Shown here: positions 55,049 to 62,031 of the stretch, piece by piece | How the letters are laid out: every line of letters starts with the position of its first letter | How positions within the stretch are numbered: position 1 is the first letter of the stretch | DNA from: Lachnospiraceae bacterium | GTDB lineage: Bacteria > Bacillota > Clostridia > Lachnospirales > Lachnospiraceae | Length of the DNA stretch: 64,000 nt | Reading direction: 5' to 3' | Assembly (NCBI GenBank): GCA_022510625.1 | Contig: JAFLTD010000001.1 | Coordinates: forward strand, 20,789 to 84,788 | The notes under the pieces: generated by a model | Seen by the model: the letters and a program-made list of their open reading frames with translations, nothing else | Database searches by the model: none | Told to the model about the DNA's origin: nothing | Translations under genes and position numbers: made by a program

Positions 55049-55789
55049 ATGCTACGCGAAATTGAAAAATTTCAACTGAAGAACAACGGTGGGTTCGTTA
55101 CAAGAATTCAATTTGAATACTTCGACGAAAACTCAAATGAATGGAAGCACCAAAACGGTACCGGTGACATTACACTCGGTTTTGACAAGACGGCTGAGCC
55201 CGGAGACTACGGTGTTCCGGAAGGTTCCATGGTCAAACTGTATGCTTATGTCGCATGGGGGACGGATAACCGCGCATCACAGATGTTCATCTACAAAAAG
55301 AATTGCGGACACATTGCATCATACAAGATTTCCGGGACTACGTTGAACAATCACCTGGAATATGTCGGCATTTTGGATCCGGCATCCACCAATATGCTCG
55401 CTGCAGCTGAGATGATCGCATCTGTTCAGTCCCTTCCACAGGAACTTGCCATGGAAGAATGGGAAGCACTGGAAACATCATTAGTCAGCGGTCCCCGTTC
55501 TTACAACGGCACCTGCGGGCCCTTTAGCTGGAATATCGCTTTTGATCTCAACATGTCCGATATCAGCCAAAGTTACGCAGATGTGAAAGTATCCATTTTC
55601 TCATGCAATATCATCAATACCCGGATCGATGCCAAGAATCCTAATGCTGTTCTTGATCTGACAGTAGCCGGTGTCGGTGTAAAAGGAGAACTGGGCATAG
55701 ACTTTGCCAAACGCATTGTCTACATAAAAGGTACTTTGTCATACATCATCAGCCATAAGGACTTCAACTACACTTTGATAAATTTCTAA
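55049..55789 (+). CDS. Beta-rich protein of unknown function (246 aa)
   Basis: Starts after a strong AAAAAGGAGTG ribosome binding site. No signal peptide or membrane segment. The first 110 residues are beta-rich with Gly/Asp turns (NNGGFVTRIQFEYFDENS, TAEPGDYGVPEGSMVKLYA, YKISGTTLNNHLEYVGIL). A short helical link (AAAEMIASVQSLPQELAMEE) joins a second beta-rich part (SYNGTCGPFSWNIAFDLNMS to YIKGTLSYIISHKDFNYTLI). I do not recognise the family; a lectin-like or pore-forming-type fold is imaginable but not supported. It lies 109 bases after the AbrB-BTAD gene and ends at a strong GC hairpin. Confidence 0.8.
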   Translation: MLREIEKFQLKNNGGFVTRIQFEYFDENSNEWKHQNGTGDITLGFDKTAEPGDYGVPEGSMVKLYAYVAWGTDNRASQMFIYKKNCGHIASYKISGTTLNNHLEYVGILDPASTNMLAAAEMIASVQSLPQELAMEEWEALETSLVSGPRSYNGTCGPFSWNIAFDLNMSDISQSYADVKVSIFSCNIINTRIDAKNPNAVLDLTVAGVGVKGELGIDFAKRIVYIKGTLSYIISHKDFNYTLINF

Positions 55790-55803
55790 TATACCTATGA
55801 TTG

Positions 55804-55864
55804 AACACCCCTATAACCGCCCCGCCGTGAAACAGATCATGCTGCCACGGCGGGGCGGGGTGTT
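55804..55864 (+). terminator. Strong GC hairpin after the 246-residue gene
   Basis: A perfect 13-base stem CCGCCCCGCCGTG (55817-55829) / CACGGCGGGGCGG (55846-55858), extended by AACACC (55804-55809) / GGTGTT (55859-55864) across a bulge. Very stable, GC-rich in an A/T-rich setting; the T run is short, so it may work as a terminator or an RNA-stabilising end. Confidence 0.65.
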
Positions 55865-55868
55865 TAGC

Positions 55869-56144
55869 TATTTCTCCTCGTTCTCTCCGTTCTTTCCAGA
55901 TAGACGGCAGATTTAACACCACTGACATTGTCTCCAGAGTATCGATATCCATGTGTCGGTATCTCTCATCGCGCTGTACCAGATCTTTTAACCCGTCCCT
56001 GTCTTTACGGTACTGCAGCGCCTGAAACAATGCCCCAATCTCCGTATGAAACACCTGAAAGTCCTCTACCTCGTTCAGGCAGTACAGATGCATAGGATAA
56101 TCATTAAAAAGCTCCTGGTACTTCCTAACAACCTTTTTCCTGTA
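55869..56144 (-). pseudogene. Remnant of an Rpn-family nuclease/transposase-like gene
   Basis: The frame is open from a TAA at 56145 and reads KYQELFNDYPMHLYCLNEVE, then ALFQALQYRKDRDGLKDLVQ and HMDIDTLETMSVVLNLPSIW, which resembles the C-terminal third of the Rpn (recombination-promoting nuclease/putative transposase) proteins common in Lachnospiraceae. The N-terminal catalytic PD-(D/E)xK part is missing, and the frame runs on into the convergent hairpin. It marks an old mobile-gene insertion at the border of the A/T-rich phosphoramidate-like cassette. The family call is from remembered sequence style. Confidence 0.55.
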
Positions 56145-56276
56145 TTAAGTTAAAAAAAATAAACAAAGTGACATAGATTGCCCTGAATGTGAAATTAAAA
56201 ATTAAATGAAACCAAACACAATATAATAATAGAGTCTGCGTTTATAAAGATATTATAGCCGAGCAAATTAAAGTAA

Positions 56277-57059
56277 CTATAGTTTTATTATCTGCCTAAT
56301 ACTCCCATCCTCTACCCATTTGCATGCATTCTCATAGTCTTCATTTGTATCAAATTCTATCCATCCGTTATGAAAACATTCTGCCTTAACTGATTGACCC
56401 GATTCAATGACAGCCTGAATCAAATCAGTCATATATGCTTTGCGCACGGGTTTCCCTGACTGTTGCCACGGCTTATCTGCATAATAAAGATAGGCATCCT
56501 CCATAATTGAAACAACATGCTCTAATCCTGCCTTAGAAAACTTAAGTAATCCAACATATCTTGCATCAATTTTCTCCAGTTTTGGATTCTCAAGGCCAAG
56601 CTCAATAATAGTTCCGTTTTCACCCAGCGATAAGCTTTCAGTGTCAAAGTCAATTTTCCCATATCGTTTCTGCCAGTATTCTTTCCAGTTATCATCCACT
56701 GCAACCGCAAAATCCGCTGACGATTTCATCATTGCCTTCAACATATGTTCTTCAAACAAAATATCAGAATAACTCAAAATAATATCATCGTCAAATTCGC
56801 TTTTTGCCGTCATTAAAGACTCCACCATATTTGTATTGGCATAGTCCGCATTGGTATAATATTTGATTCCTTCATATTGAATTTTATCTGCGGCAAATCC
56901 GCGAACCACTATTATATTGTCGATACCGCATTTCCGATATATTTCTATTTGGTGTTCAATAATAGTTTTCCCCATAAAGGAAAGCATCCCTTTGGGTAAA
57001 TTCTCGGTATATTTTTTTAATCTTGTTCCTTGTCCCGCAGCCAAAATAATTGCTTTCAT
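56277..57059 (-). CDS. Nucleotidyltransferase, CTP:phosphoglutamine cytidylyltransferase-like
   Basis: About 260 residues. MKAIILAAGQGTRLKKYTEN is the nucleotide-binding loop, LPKGMLSFMGKTIIEHQIEI the second NTP motif, and ILSYSDILFEEHML the metal Asp. The compact size with no hexapeptide tail resembles LicC-type cytidylyltransferases and C. jejuni Cj1416, which makes gamma-glutamyl-CDP-amidate from CTP and phosphoglutamine. The start at 57059 has GGAGG eight bases upstream; the frame runs further upstream to 57149 but that part lacks support. It is the last gene of the minus-strand cassette. The exact substrate is inferred from the neighbours. Confidence 0.8.
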   Translation of the reverse strand: MKAIILAAGQGTRLKKYTENLPKGMLSFMGKTIIEHQIEIYRKCGIDNIIVVRGFAADKIQYEGIKYYTNADYANTNMVESLMTAKSEFDDDIILSYSDILFEEHMLKAMMKSSADFAVAVDDNWKEYWQKRYGKIDFDTESLSLGENGTIIELGLENPKLEKIDARYVGLLKFSKAGLEHVVSIMEDAYLYYADKPWQQSGKPVRKAYMTDLIQAVIESGQSVKAECFHNGWIEFDTNEDYENACKWVEDGSIRQIIKL

Positions 57060-57076
57060 CCTATGCCCTCCTGAAT

Positions 57077-57682
57077 TTATACATGCATAAATTTTCCTAC
57101 CTTCTCTATATCCCTGCTTGTAAAGACCTCCTCTCTTTCCGGGTGCCACATGGTTCCCACAATTGGCAGATTTTCATGCCGAATGGCCTCAATCACACCG
57201 TCTTCCGTCCACGCCGTAGCCAATAACCCACATCCATCTTTAAGTTTCACACATGCCTGATTATGATAACTATTAACTTCATAGCTATCATCTTTCGCTA
57301 TAACAGTGTGCCGTACCGCGACATGTCCCTCTACATTTGTCAAATCATTTCCAAAGTAAGAAAGTATTGACTGCATTCCGCGACAAAATCCATAAAGAGG
57401 AATGCGATTTTGAATAGCCAGTTCAATTAATGCAGAATCCATAGAATCACGTTCCGGTGCATTTCCTCCATACATAACCAGACTGTTCCCTCCGGTTAAG
57501 ATAATACCGGCCGGCTGCAATTCTTGGATAATCGCTTCTGCCAAATCACTTTTATTTGGTACAGGAATTGGCAAGAATCCACATGCATAAATAAAATCTG
57601 CAATTCTCTGGTCTGCACAATCCCTTCTCTCCTGATATGCCTCAACAACTTCTACTCTCTGCGTATAAATGACCGTTTTCAT
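57077..57682 (-). CDS. Class I glutamine-amidotransferase-like hydrolase, gamma-glutamyl-CDP-amidate hydrolase-like
   Basis: 201 residues, one domain. The nucleophile elbow PLYGFCRGMQSIL (Cys100), the late MWHPEREE with His180 and Glu182, and the oxyanion-side GIILTGGNSLVMYGG match the PuuD/gamma-glutamyl hydrolase branch of class I amidotransferases. No synthetase partner is encoded nearby, so it acts as a free hydrolase. In C. jejuni, Cj1417 of this family removes glutamate from gamma-glutamyl-CDP-amidate to give CDP-phosphoramidate. Its neighbours here are the matching cytidylyltransferase and kinases, which supports the same role. Confidence 0.8.
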   Translation of the reverse strand: MKTVIYTQRVEVVEAYQERRDCADQRIADFIYACGFLPIPVPNKSDLAEAIIQELQPAGIILTGGNSLVMYGGNAPERDSMDSALIELAIQNRIPLYGFCRGMQSILSYFGNDLTNVEGHVAVRHTVIAKDDSYEVNSYHNQACVKLKDGCGLLATAWTEDGVIEAIRHENLPIVGTMWHPEREEVFTSRDIEKVGKFMHV

Positions 57683-57695
57683 ATTATCTCTCTTT

Positions 57696-58424
57696 TTATT
57701 CTAATTCTCTCATTTGTTCAATTCCTAACAAAGCAATGTGCTTTAAGACCGGATGTATGATAAAATATGTTTCCGCGCCATCCCATTTTTGCTCTTTACA
57801 TGTCAGTTCCCCGGTTTCCAAATATTGTCTCATTACTTTAATCAGCACCCTTGATCGCATATAAGGTTCGTATATATAATCAATATCCACATGCTCCCTG
57901 GGAACCTCAAATGTTTCTTGTGTAATGATTTCGCCTTCATCGATACCTTCGCTTAAAAATATGGCGGTAGCTCCGAATATTTTTTCCTGTAGGAAACTAT
58001 AATAGACCGTTGTGCTTCCCCGATACTGCGGTAAAATACCTGCATGAACATGAATATATTTTTTATTTATCTGAAACAAATGCGATTTTAATATGTAACC
58101 GCCGTATCCGGAATATATAAGATACTGTTGCTTCAAACCCTTTAGAACATCTAACATCTGTTCCGAATTAATATCTTTGTTGTCTATAAGAAGATAAGGA
58201 ATCCCTGCCCTGTGCAATGAATATAAAATCGGCGTTGCAATATCAAAATATTGTTCATTAAGAGTTGATTCCTGATACTGCTCTTTTTCTGCCTGCATTT
58301 TTTTAAGGTCATCAGAATAAACGATACATATCCCCGGAAGTATATCATCTCGTATCATAGCCTGCAAGTATGCTTTCGTTCTGGCTGTATCAGATGCCAG
58401 CAACGCAAACTCTTCTAATATCAT
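57696..58424 (-). CDS. Formyltransferase-like protein with altered catalytic motif
   Basis: 242 residues. The N-terminal half is Rossmann-like; the core reads KKYIHVHAGILPQYRGSTTV and FLSEGIDEGEIITQETFEVP, matching the formyl-transfer domain (LPxYRG loop and the D-x-GxI segment with Asp162). The usual catalytic Asn-x-His is His125-Val-His127 here, so Asn is replaced. It is too short for Met-tRNA formyltransferase, lacking its C-terminal domain. The ATG overlaps the stop of the 188-residue gene by four bases (ATGA). It may act on an amine or amide in the modification pathway, with formyl-tetrahydrofolate or another carbon donor. Confidence 0.78.
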   Translation of the reverse strand: MILEEFALLASDTARTKAYLQAMIRDDILPGICIVYSDDLKKMQAEKEQYQESTLNEQYFDIATPILYSLHRAGIPYLLIDNKDINSEQMLDVLKGLKQQYLIYSGYGGYILKSHLFQINKKYIHVHAGILPQYRGSTTVYYSFLQEKIFGATAIFLSEGIDEGEIITQETFEVPREHVDIDYIYEPYMRSRVLIKVMRQYLETGELTCKEQKWDGAETYFIIHPVLKHIALLGIEQMRELE

Positions 58425-58981
58425 GTTTCCACCCCCATATAGATTTTGTTTTCATCCACTAACTGATAAAAACACTTTAGTTCATGTCGAATAATCCGAG
58501 ACATATACTCCTTTTGATATTCTTGCAATTTCTCCCATACGGATAATAAGGTGTCATCTACTTTCAATAGACAACTAAAATATTTCAGACAACCGGTTTG
58601 TCTGTATACCAATAACAAACATTCAGCAAACAACAGATAGTTATCATAATCTTCAAAACCCGCATCCTCCAAAGGTTTAAAATCATTATCATAATTTGTA
58701 TAAATTCGTTTCCGCACCTCAAAGCTCTTTGTATAAGAATTAATCAGATCTATTGTTTTATCCTCAACATGTCCTGATTTTAATTTATTCAGTATTCTCT
58801 GTAACCCTTGTCCCGTCGCACAATGATATTCAGTTACCACAATATCTCTGTGCTCGCCATTATGTAAATATTTTTCCCTGGAATTTATATAATCCATTAG
58901 AAAAACTGTGCCGCCAAATTCACTGTACATATAATTTTGTTTTTCATACAAATTATTATCTGTTATATACTTATATGACAT
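58421..58981 (-). CDS. Unrecognised 186-residue protein of the phosphoramidate-like cassette
   Basis: From the ATG at 58981, with AGAGGAAA about nine bases upstream (an ATG two codons earlier is possible). Predominantly helical, acidic/aromatic, no membrane segment or signal. Visible conserved-looking pieces are YMYSEFGGTVFLMDYI, VVTEYHCATGQGLQRIL and YDNDFKPLEDAGFEDYDNYL. I do not recognise a family. It overlaps the kinase gene upstream and the formyltransferase-like gene downstream, so all three are translationally coupled. It may be a missing transferase, a scaffold or a binding protein for the pathway. Confidence 0.75.
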   Translation of the reverse strand: MSYKYITDNNLYEKQNYMYSEFGGTVFLMDYINSREKYLHNGEHRDIVVTEYHCATGQGLQRILNKLKSGHVEDKTIDLINSYTKSFEVRKRIYTNYDNDFKPLEDAGFEDYDNYLLFAECLLLVYRQTGCLKYFSCLLKVDDTLLSVWEKLQEYQKEYMSRIIRHELKCFYQLVDENKIYMGVET

Positions 58982-59507
58982 ATCCATTTTCCTCTAAGTA
59001 CACAATAATCTTTTCCACAGCCTCTGATACTGTCTCCTGTTCCGTATCAATGATAATATGGCTGTTCTCCGGAATTTCAAAAAGATCATTACTTCCATTC
59101 AAATTCTGCATTTCGCCATTTCTTTGCTTCTGATAATACCCCTTAACATCTCTCTTTGCACATTCTTCCTGAGAACATTTTACATAGACCTCAATATATG
59201 CATCCTGAAACTGTTTTCGAGCATTTTCTCGCATCTTTTCATATGGAGCTACCTGTGCAAGAATTACAGAAACATCATTATCCAGCAAATACTGTACAAC
59301 AACTCTGACTACCTGATTGCATTTCATCCGCTCTTCATAAGTGTAGCCGAAAACATCTCCAAACTGTCCGCGTATGACATCACCATCAATCATCTGCAAT
59401 CGACAGTTAGAATTTCTCCTTTTCAATTCTTTCTCCAATGCCTCCGCAATCGTTGTCTTTCCACTTCCACTAAGACCAACAAGATACATCATAAATTTAT
59501 TATGCAT
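58971..59507 (-). CDS. APS-kinase-like protein, CDP-phosphoramidate kinase-like
   Basis: 178 residues. P-loop MYLVGLSGSGKTTIAEAL, then MIDGDVIRGQFGDVFGYTYE and VILAQVAPYEKMRENAR, the adenylylsulfate kinase order of motifs. No ATP sulfurylase or PAPS-using enzyme is nearby, which argues against sulfate activation. In C. jejuni, Cj1415 of the same family phosphorylates the 3'-hydroxyl of CDP-phosphoramidate, mimicking PAPS. The gene lies 15 bases after the PEP-synthase-like gene, with AAGGA before the ATG. Confidence 0.82.
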   Translation of the reverse strand: MHNKFMMYLVGLSGSGKTTIAEALEKELKRRNSNCRLQMIDGDVIRGQFGDVFGYTYEERMKCNQVVRVVVQYLLDNDVSVILAQVAPYEKMRENARKQFQDAYIEVYVKCSQEECAKRDVKGYYQKQRNGEMQNLNGSNDLFEIPENSHIIIDTEQETVSEAVEKIIVYLEENGYVI

Positions 59508-59522
59508 GACAAATTTCCTTTT

Positions 59523-61865
59523 CTAACTGATTTTTATAATCTGCCTTTTCTGACAATCAAGCGTAATCCTCTTATATCGGCTCCATTCTGAAAAGTTCTT
59601 TTCTCCCACACCAATCACTGCCGGAATCCCTAACTCTGCACACCGAATCGCCATATGGGAATTGACACCTCCAAACTGTGTAATCAAACCTGCAATCCTT
59701 TTGGAAAAAAGGAAATCATAACCCGGGTCTGCAGCCTGAATGAAAACTATTTTCCCTTCTACATCATAATCTTTTTGTACCAAAGCCGCAATGTCAGCAG
59801 TCACATTCTTTTGCGTGATATAATTAGGCTCTTCTTCCAATAAATAAAATGAATATATATCCTCCGGTTTTACAATGATACTGGGTAGTTTCAAGCGGAT
59901 TGCGGTCTGATACTGTTTTTTATTATCGTTAATATTTGTCATAAAAGCTGTTCTGATATCTCCGGTATATAGATCCACATACAATTGCTTTACAACAGAA
60001 ATATCCAAATACGCCATATCTTCTTTAGATATATCGGTCCGTGTTCCCAGCTCTTCTATCAATTGCAAAATCTTACTGACCACTTTTGTAAATACAAATT
60101 TTAAATATTCCCGCCCTTCTATAGAATCCTTAATATATTCCAACAATTCCCCGGCACTGATCACCAACCCGTTCTCTTCCAATTCCAGTTCAATACGAGA
60201 TAACTGATCCGGCGAGAACGAAAAATCTTTTGTTTTTTCTTCAATATCTAAAACCTTATTATCTCCGAAATATTCATCAAACGCTTCATCGTACCTCTTA
60301 GAAAGAATATCATACGTGCCCGGTCTTATATGCCCATATATTTGGAGAAATTCCTCCTTTGAAATCTCCCCTTTATAATAGTTGACAAGGCAACTATTCA
60401 TCTTTTTGTTAACGGTATCCAAAGAATTCATATATGCATCATATTCATCTTGACTGATAATCCCTATATCAACAAAGGACCGCAAAAATTGTACCGCAAT
60501 AAAGCCGGCTCTGGCAACGCCGGCAAACGGGAGTGTGCCATATGCCTTACATTCCTCGATCAACCAGTATATTTTATCTACAAGAGATATATTGGATTGC
60601 ATAATAGTATTGTAATTTTCTTCCAGAGTTAAAATTTTTTCAAGATCCTGCTTATATAAACCATTTTGCGGATTTATAATGTGGTTTGTTAATTCAAGAA
60701 GAGAAAATTCAATCCTCGTAATTTCATTATCATTAAACCCATAGTTAAGCAACTCTCTTAATTTATTATGGATTCCAAGATAGTAACAGGAAAAAACAAT
60801 TTCAAATTCAATCTTATCATGATATTTCGGATACTGGGAAAGCCTGTCCAAATAATAATTCACAAGTTTCTCTGCTATCCTGTGATTCAATTTTTGAGGC
60901 ACAAACGAATTAAAAGTAATTCTTGTATCGATATAGGGCACCCCACAAAAAGAAATCATTAGAGGATGCATGGTCAAATCCCGATAACCATAATTGTATC
61001 TTTGATGCGCCCATATATTATCCGTAATCAACTCTTTATATAAAGAAATGGATAGTTTTTTGGGTCTTATACCCAAAATCTCTGCCGGATTCCAATCAGG
61101 CATTACACCAAAACAAGTACTATCACCCAGCAAAAACGGATGCGGCGCAGAAAGTTTTTTCGCTTTTTTATATATCCTTCCAAGCGCATTGGAAATATCC
61201 ATATATGCAATGCTTCTTCTACCTTCCGCAATAGGCCTGACTTGTAAAATATAAACAATATCATTGGAATCAATGGCAAATTCAATATCCAGTGCTTCAT
61301 TATTCAAAAAAGCTTCTATCTTTTGACAATTGTCAATAAGCATGCTCATTTCACTTCTTTGAATCGAAACCGGACTTTTTTTATAATGGATAAATGTCTT
61401 TAATTTCCCTTTATTTCCCGATGTTACTGCACTGGTATCAGTCCCCTCGTAATAATTTACAACATAATAATCTGCAAGACTTTCTCTATCTGCCGTAAAC
61501 ACGACTCCTGAAACCACCACATTCTGTAGCATTGGCTGGATTAAAACTTCTTCATTCTCCTGCGTATCATAAGAATCAAGGACACTGCTAATAGCAGCTT
61601 TGACAGCTTCATAATTTGGTTCTACATTCAATACAGATTCAAATTTCCCTGCATTTGAATATGCATAAGTATCTTCATTTTTTGAAGAGGAGCGTACAAT
61701 AAGTTTATTGTTGCCCGCAAAATTTATAACATCATTTATAACCGTACTTTCATCATGAAAAAAAGATGTACAATTTACTATTAAAACAGGAAGAATATTA
61801 AGGCTCCCCATTTCCTCCCTTAAATATTTTAACATCTGAGCTTTCGTATATATCATTCTTTCCAT
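59523..61865 (-). CDS. PEP-synthase-like enzyme, probable L-glutamine kinase
   Basis: 780 residues. An N-terminal ATP-grasp domain of the PPDK_N type (KLIVRSSSKNEDTYAYSNAG with Arg58, GKFESVLNV, VYILQVRPIAEG) is followed by a long, largely helical middle part (about 230-640) and a C-terminal swivelling phosphohistidine domain (GLITQFGGVNSHMAIRCAEL, catalytic His737). There is no PEP/pyruvate-binding TIM barrel, so it is not PEP synthase or PPDK. The same order and length is found in C. jejuni Cj1418, which phosphorylates the amide nitrogen of L-glutamine. The kinase, cytidylyltransferase and hydrolase genes downstream complete that pathway. Confidence 0.83.
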   Translation of the reverse strand: MERMIYTKAQMLKYLREEMGSLNILPVLIVNCTSFFHDESTVINDVINFAGNNKLIVRSSSKNEDTYAYSNAGKFESVLNVEPNYEAVKAAISSVLDSYDTQENEEVLIQPMLQNVVVSGVVFTADRESLADYYVVNYYEGTDTSAVTSGNKGKLKTFIHYKKSPVSIQRSEMSMLIDNCQKIEAFLNNEALDIEFAIDSNDIVYILQVRPIAEGRRSIAYMDISNALGRIYKKAKKLSAPHPFLLGDSTCFGVMPDWNPAEILGIRPKKLSISLYKELITDNIWAHQRYNYGYRDLTMHPLMISFCGVPYIDTRITFNSFVPQKLNHRIAEKLVNYYLDRLSQYPKYHDKIEFEIVFSCYYLGIHNKLRELLNYGFNDNEITRIEFSLLELTNHIINPQNGLYKQDLEKILTLEENYNTIMQSNISLVDKIYWLIEECKAYGTLPFAGVARAGFIAVQFLRSFVDIGIISQDEYDAYMNSLDTVNKKMNSCLVNYYKGEISKEEFLQIYGHIRPGTYDILSKRYDEAFDEYFGDNKVLDIEEKTKDFSFSPDQLSRIELELEENGLVISAGELLEYIKDSIEGREYLKFVFTKVVSKILQLIEELGTRTDISKEDMAYLDISVVKQLYVDLYTGDIRTAFMTNINDNKKQYQTAIRLKLPSIIVKPEDIYSFYLLEEEPNYITQKNVTADIAALVQKDYDVEGKIVFIQAADPGYDFLFSKRIAGLITQFGGVNSHMAIRCAELGIPAVIGVGEKNFSEWSRYKRITLDCQKRQIIKIS

Positions 61866-61910
61866 TTGCCCATCCTCAAACTTAATTCTATATTTTTATA
61901 ACAATGGCAT

Positions 61911-61967
61911 GAATTCACTCAATAAACTCTATATCTTCACTTATATGTCAGCCCTTATACTGATACA
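61911..61967. repeat. 57-bp direct repeat, copy 1
   Basis: Matches 63944-64000 in 52 of 57 positions, same orientation. The two copies bracket the ABC transporter gene at a distance of about 2 kb. Confidence 0.85.
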
Positions 61968-62028
61968 ATTTTACCGCTTCTTGATACTTTTCTTCCTTGT
62001 AGATATTGATATATTTAATTAATTCCAC
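61948..62028 (-). pseudogene. Duplicated 3'-end fragment of the gene at the right window edge
   Basis: A 26-codon frame from GTG 62028 reads VELIKYINIYKEEKYQEAVK, then LYQYKG and stop. In the other copy (63948-64000) the same place reads YQYKDW and goes on for ten more residues. Here GAT TGG has become GGC TGA. It begins four bases after the ABC transporter stop. Probably a decayed duplicate of the end of the upstream gene. Confidence 0.55.
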
Positions 62029-62031
62029 ATC

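Noticed and set aside
55764-56093. A complete 109-residue gene opposite the end of the 246-residue gene
   Set aside because: The frame starts in the middle of an Rpn-like segment and its last 30 codons run through the GC hairpin and the convergent gene; it is a remnant.
56277-57149. Extended N-terminus of the nucleotidyltransferase starting at 57149
   Set aside because: The first 30 codons overlap the end of the hydrolase gene, show no conservation, and the MKAIILAAG start at 57059 has a strong GGAGG.
57696-58424. Methionyl-tRNA formyltransferase
   Set aside because: The protein lacks the C-terminal tRNA-binding domain, has an altered catalytic motif and is placed in a modification cassette.
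58971-59507. Annotation as a sulfate-assimilation APS kinase
   Set aside because: No ATP sulfurylase, sulfotransferase or PAPS-using gene is nearby; context fits a CDP-phosphoramidate kinase better.
59523-61865. Annotation as PEP synthase or pyruvate phosphate dikinase of central metabolism
   Set aside because: The ATP-grasp and phosphohistidine domains are there, but the C-terminal PEP/pyruvate TIM barrel is missing and the neighbours form an amidate-activation set.
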